A DNA stretch of 64,000 bases from Plasmopara viticola (Eukaryota > Oomycota > Peronosporomycetes > Peronosporales > Peronosporaceae), in the NCBI GenBank assembly GCA_001695595.3, contig MBPM02000038.1, positions 372,001-436,000 on the forward strand, given 5' to 3'. Made by a program: the position numbers and the translations under genes. Below are positions 63,165 to 64,000 of the stretch, in pieces. Each line of letters starts with the position of its first letter. The stretch's first letter is position 1. A model generated the notes under the pieces. The model did not search any database. It was given only the letters and a program-made list of their open reading frames with translations, and was not told where the DNA came from.

Positions 63165-63465
63165 TCTGACTTTATCTCATCCAATGGCTACCAAACTTAA
63201 ATTGAGATTCAGTTGGAACGCTTTTTGCTATAAATATCATTCGCGATATAAATCGTTAATCACTTAATTTCAGTGAATCTTGTTTAGATTGGACTGGTCT
63301 TGGTTGTGTATCTAGTGTTAATGCCGCTGCTGCTAGTTCTTCAGCAGTAGCTAAACAGCACCAATAATCTATCTGCTTAAGTGTTGCGAGAACTATTAAA
63401 TTCACTGCTCAACTAAACATCATGTCTCTTGGGGTTTTAACGTTGCCTGCTGCACTGTTGGAACC
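63165..63465 (+). pseudogene. Tail-fibre N-terminal remnant (PLV-C)
   Basis: Traces of the fibre repeats remain: LDWTGLGCVSSVNAAAASSS (LDLSGLGYATGVTLGAANAS in PLV-B) and FTAQLNIMSLGVLTLP (QTAAQPNISSIG type). The virus sequence ends here and gypsy RT begins on the opposite strand. Confidence 0.4.
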
Positions 63466-64000
63466 TCTTAAGCATAAAATCTTATCCACGCAGGAACAAC
63501 ACTGTGACATTTTGATGTAAAGTTGCTGCCCTTCACACCATTTCCTTAAGCCGTATTGTGGTCTGCGACATTCTCACTTTGTGTGAACACGTAAATGTCG
63601 TCAAAAAAGATTCTCAACACATCCCTTAAGTCTCGAAAGACAATCTGTAAAAGCTGGCCAAACGTACCGGGTCTTCCGCTTAGTCTCATTACAGGGACAA
63701 GATACTCAATTAGATCATCTGGGTTTGAAATTGGCGTAAATGGAATACCTGAATCACAAAATATACGCTGACCGTAGCCCCAAAGTAGGTCCATGCATGA
63801 AAACCAATGACTTACGGACATAGCGTGAACGGTGTCTTCCTTCCGCGGTATCAGCATCGCCGGCAAAATCGTCGTTAGCTTTAGCTGACAATAATAGTTC
63901 ACAACGCGCCAGCTTGCAGGCTTCTTGGTACAAACGTTGATGCCGATAAGACAGACGTACTTGGCCGAAAAATGCCGGCTTGAATCATCTCTTTGGTCCA
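63465..64000 (-). mobile_element. Ty3/gypsy reverse transcriptase fragment
   Basis: An open part (63902-63546, minus) encodes YYCQLKLTTILPAMLIPRKE, FSCMDLLWGYGQRIFCDSGI, RPGTFGQLLQIVFRDL and RIFFDDIYVFTQSE, i.e. the RT palm with the DD motif as FFDDI. It continues past a frameshift as CEGQQLYIKMSQC. It matches the RT at 22950-23165, so both belong to one family. The element runs out of the window. Confidence 0.7.

Larger units (their letters stand above)
56419..63465. mobile_element. Endogenous Polinton-like virus, copy PLV-C (decayed)
   Basis: This has the same gene order and orientation as PLV-B: helicase, GIY-YIG, pVI-like, recombinase, two small proteins, penton, ATPase end and fibre start. 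It then breaks at about 63465 into antisense gypsy reverse transcriptase. Structural genes beyond the fibre are missing. Decay is heavier than in A or B, with several start codons changed (TTG for the pVI-like gene, GTG for the small gene at 61241). Confidence 0.7.

Overview
The window looks like nuclear DNA of an oomycete, most likely a downy mildew or Phytophthora relative. It carries a Crinkler (CRN) effector gene, a secreted effector with RXLR-like and EER motifs plus a decayed sister copy, oomycete-type ankyrin and membrane protein families, Ty3/gypsy retroelements and an internally deleted LINE. The main content, however, is endogenous viral DNA: four incomplete copies of one Polinton-like virus (PLV), called here A, B, C and D. 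Identification rests on motifs and on alignment of the copies with each other by eye; no database was searched.

Layout. 1-9290: PLV-A, cut by the window edge inside its capsid gene (capsid, structural protein, tail fibre with S74 chaperone, packaging ATPase, penton, small proteins, tyrosine recombinase, pVI-like core protein, SF3 helicase). 9457-11276: broken CRN gene. 11447-12600: deleted LINE. 12820-18850: direct duplication carrying an intact effector gene (13444-14229) and a broken one (17672-18442), with a gypsy pol remnant between. 16430-20790: inverted pair of an unidentified sequence and a stray copy of an arm gene. 21049-23165: gypsy gag-pol. 23165-24742: PLV-D, a helicase remnant only. 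24750-33640 and 46195-56410: the two arms of a large inverted repeat. 33640-46195: PLV-B, the most complete virus, at the centre of that palindrome. 56419-63465: PLV-C. 63465-64000: another piece of the same gypsy family.

The PLV gene order is the same in A, B and C (A is inverted relative to B and C), but the helicase is not: A, B and C/D carry different helicase bodies in the same slot, and B and C have a GIY-YIG endonuclease that A lacks. No protein-primed PolB and no retroviral-type integrase is seen in the viral parts; a tyrosine recombinase fills the integration role, which favours a PLV over a classical Maverick/Polinton. Almost every viral gene is broken. The PLV-A recombinase frame is open but has serine where the other copies have the catalytic tyrosine.

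The palindrome arms carry eight to ten non-viral gene families (coiled-coil protein, small membrane protein, a probably spliced 193-residue protein, a single-pass membrane protein, ankyrin repeats, a PHAX-type RNA-binding protein, an acidic protein, a multi-pass membrane protein and an oomycete multigene-family protein). The arms have decayed in a complementary way, and a 516-bp stretch is identical between them, which points to gene conversion. No tRNA, rRNA or CRISPR was seen.
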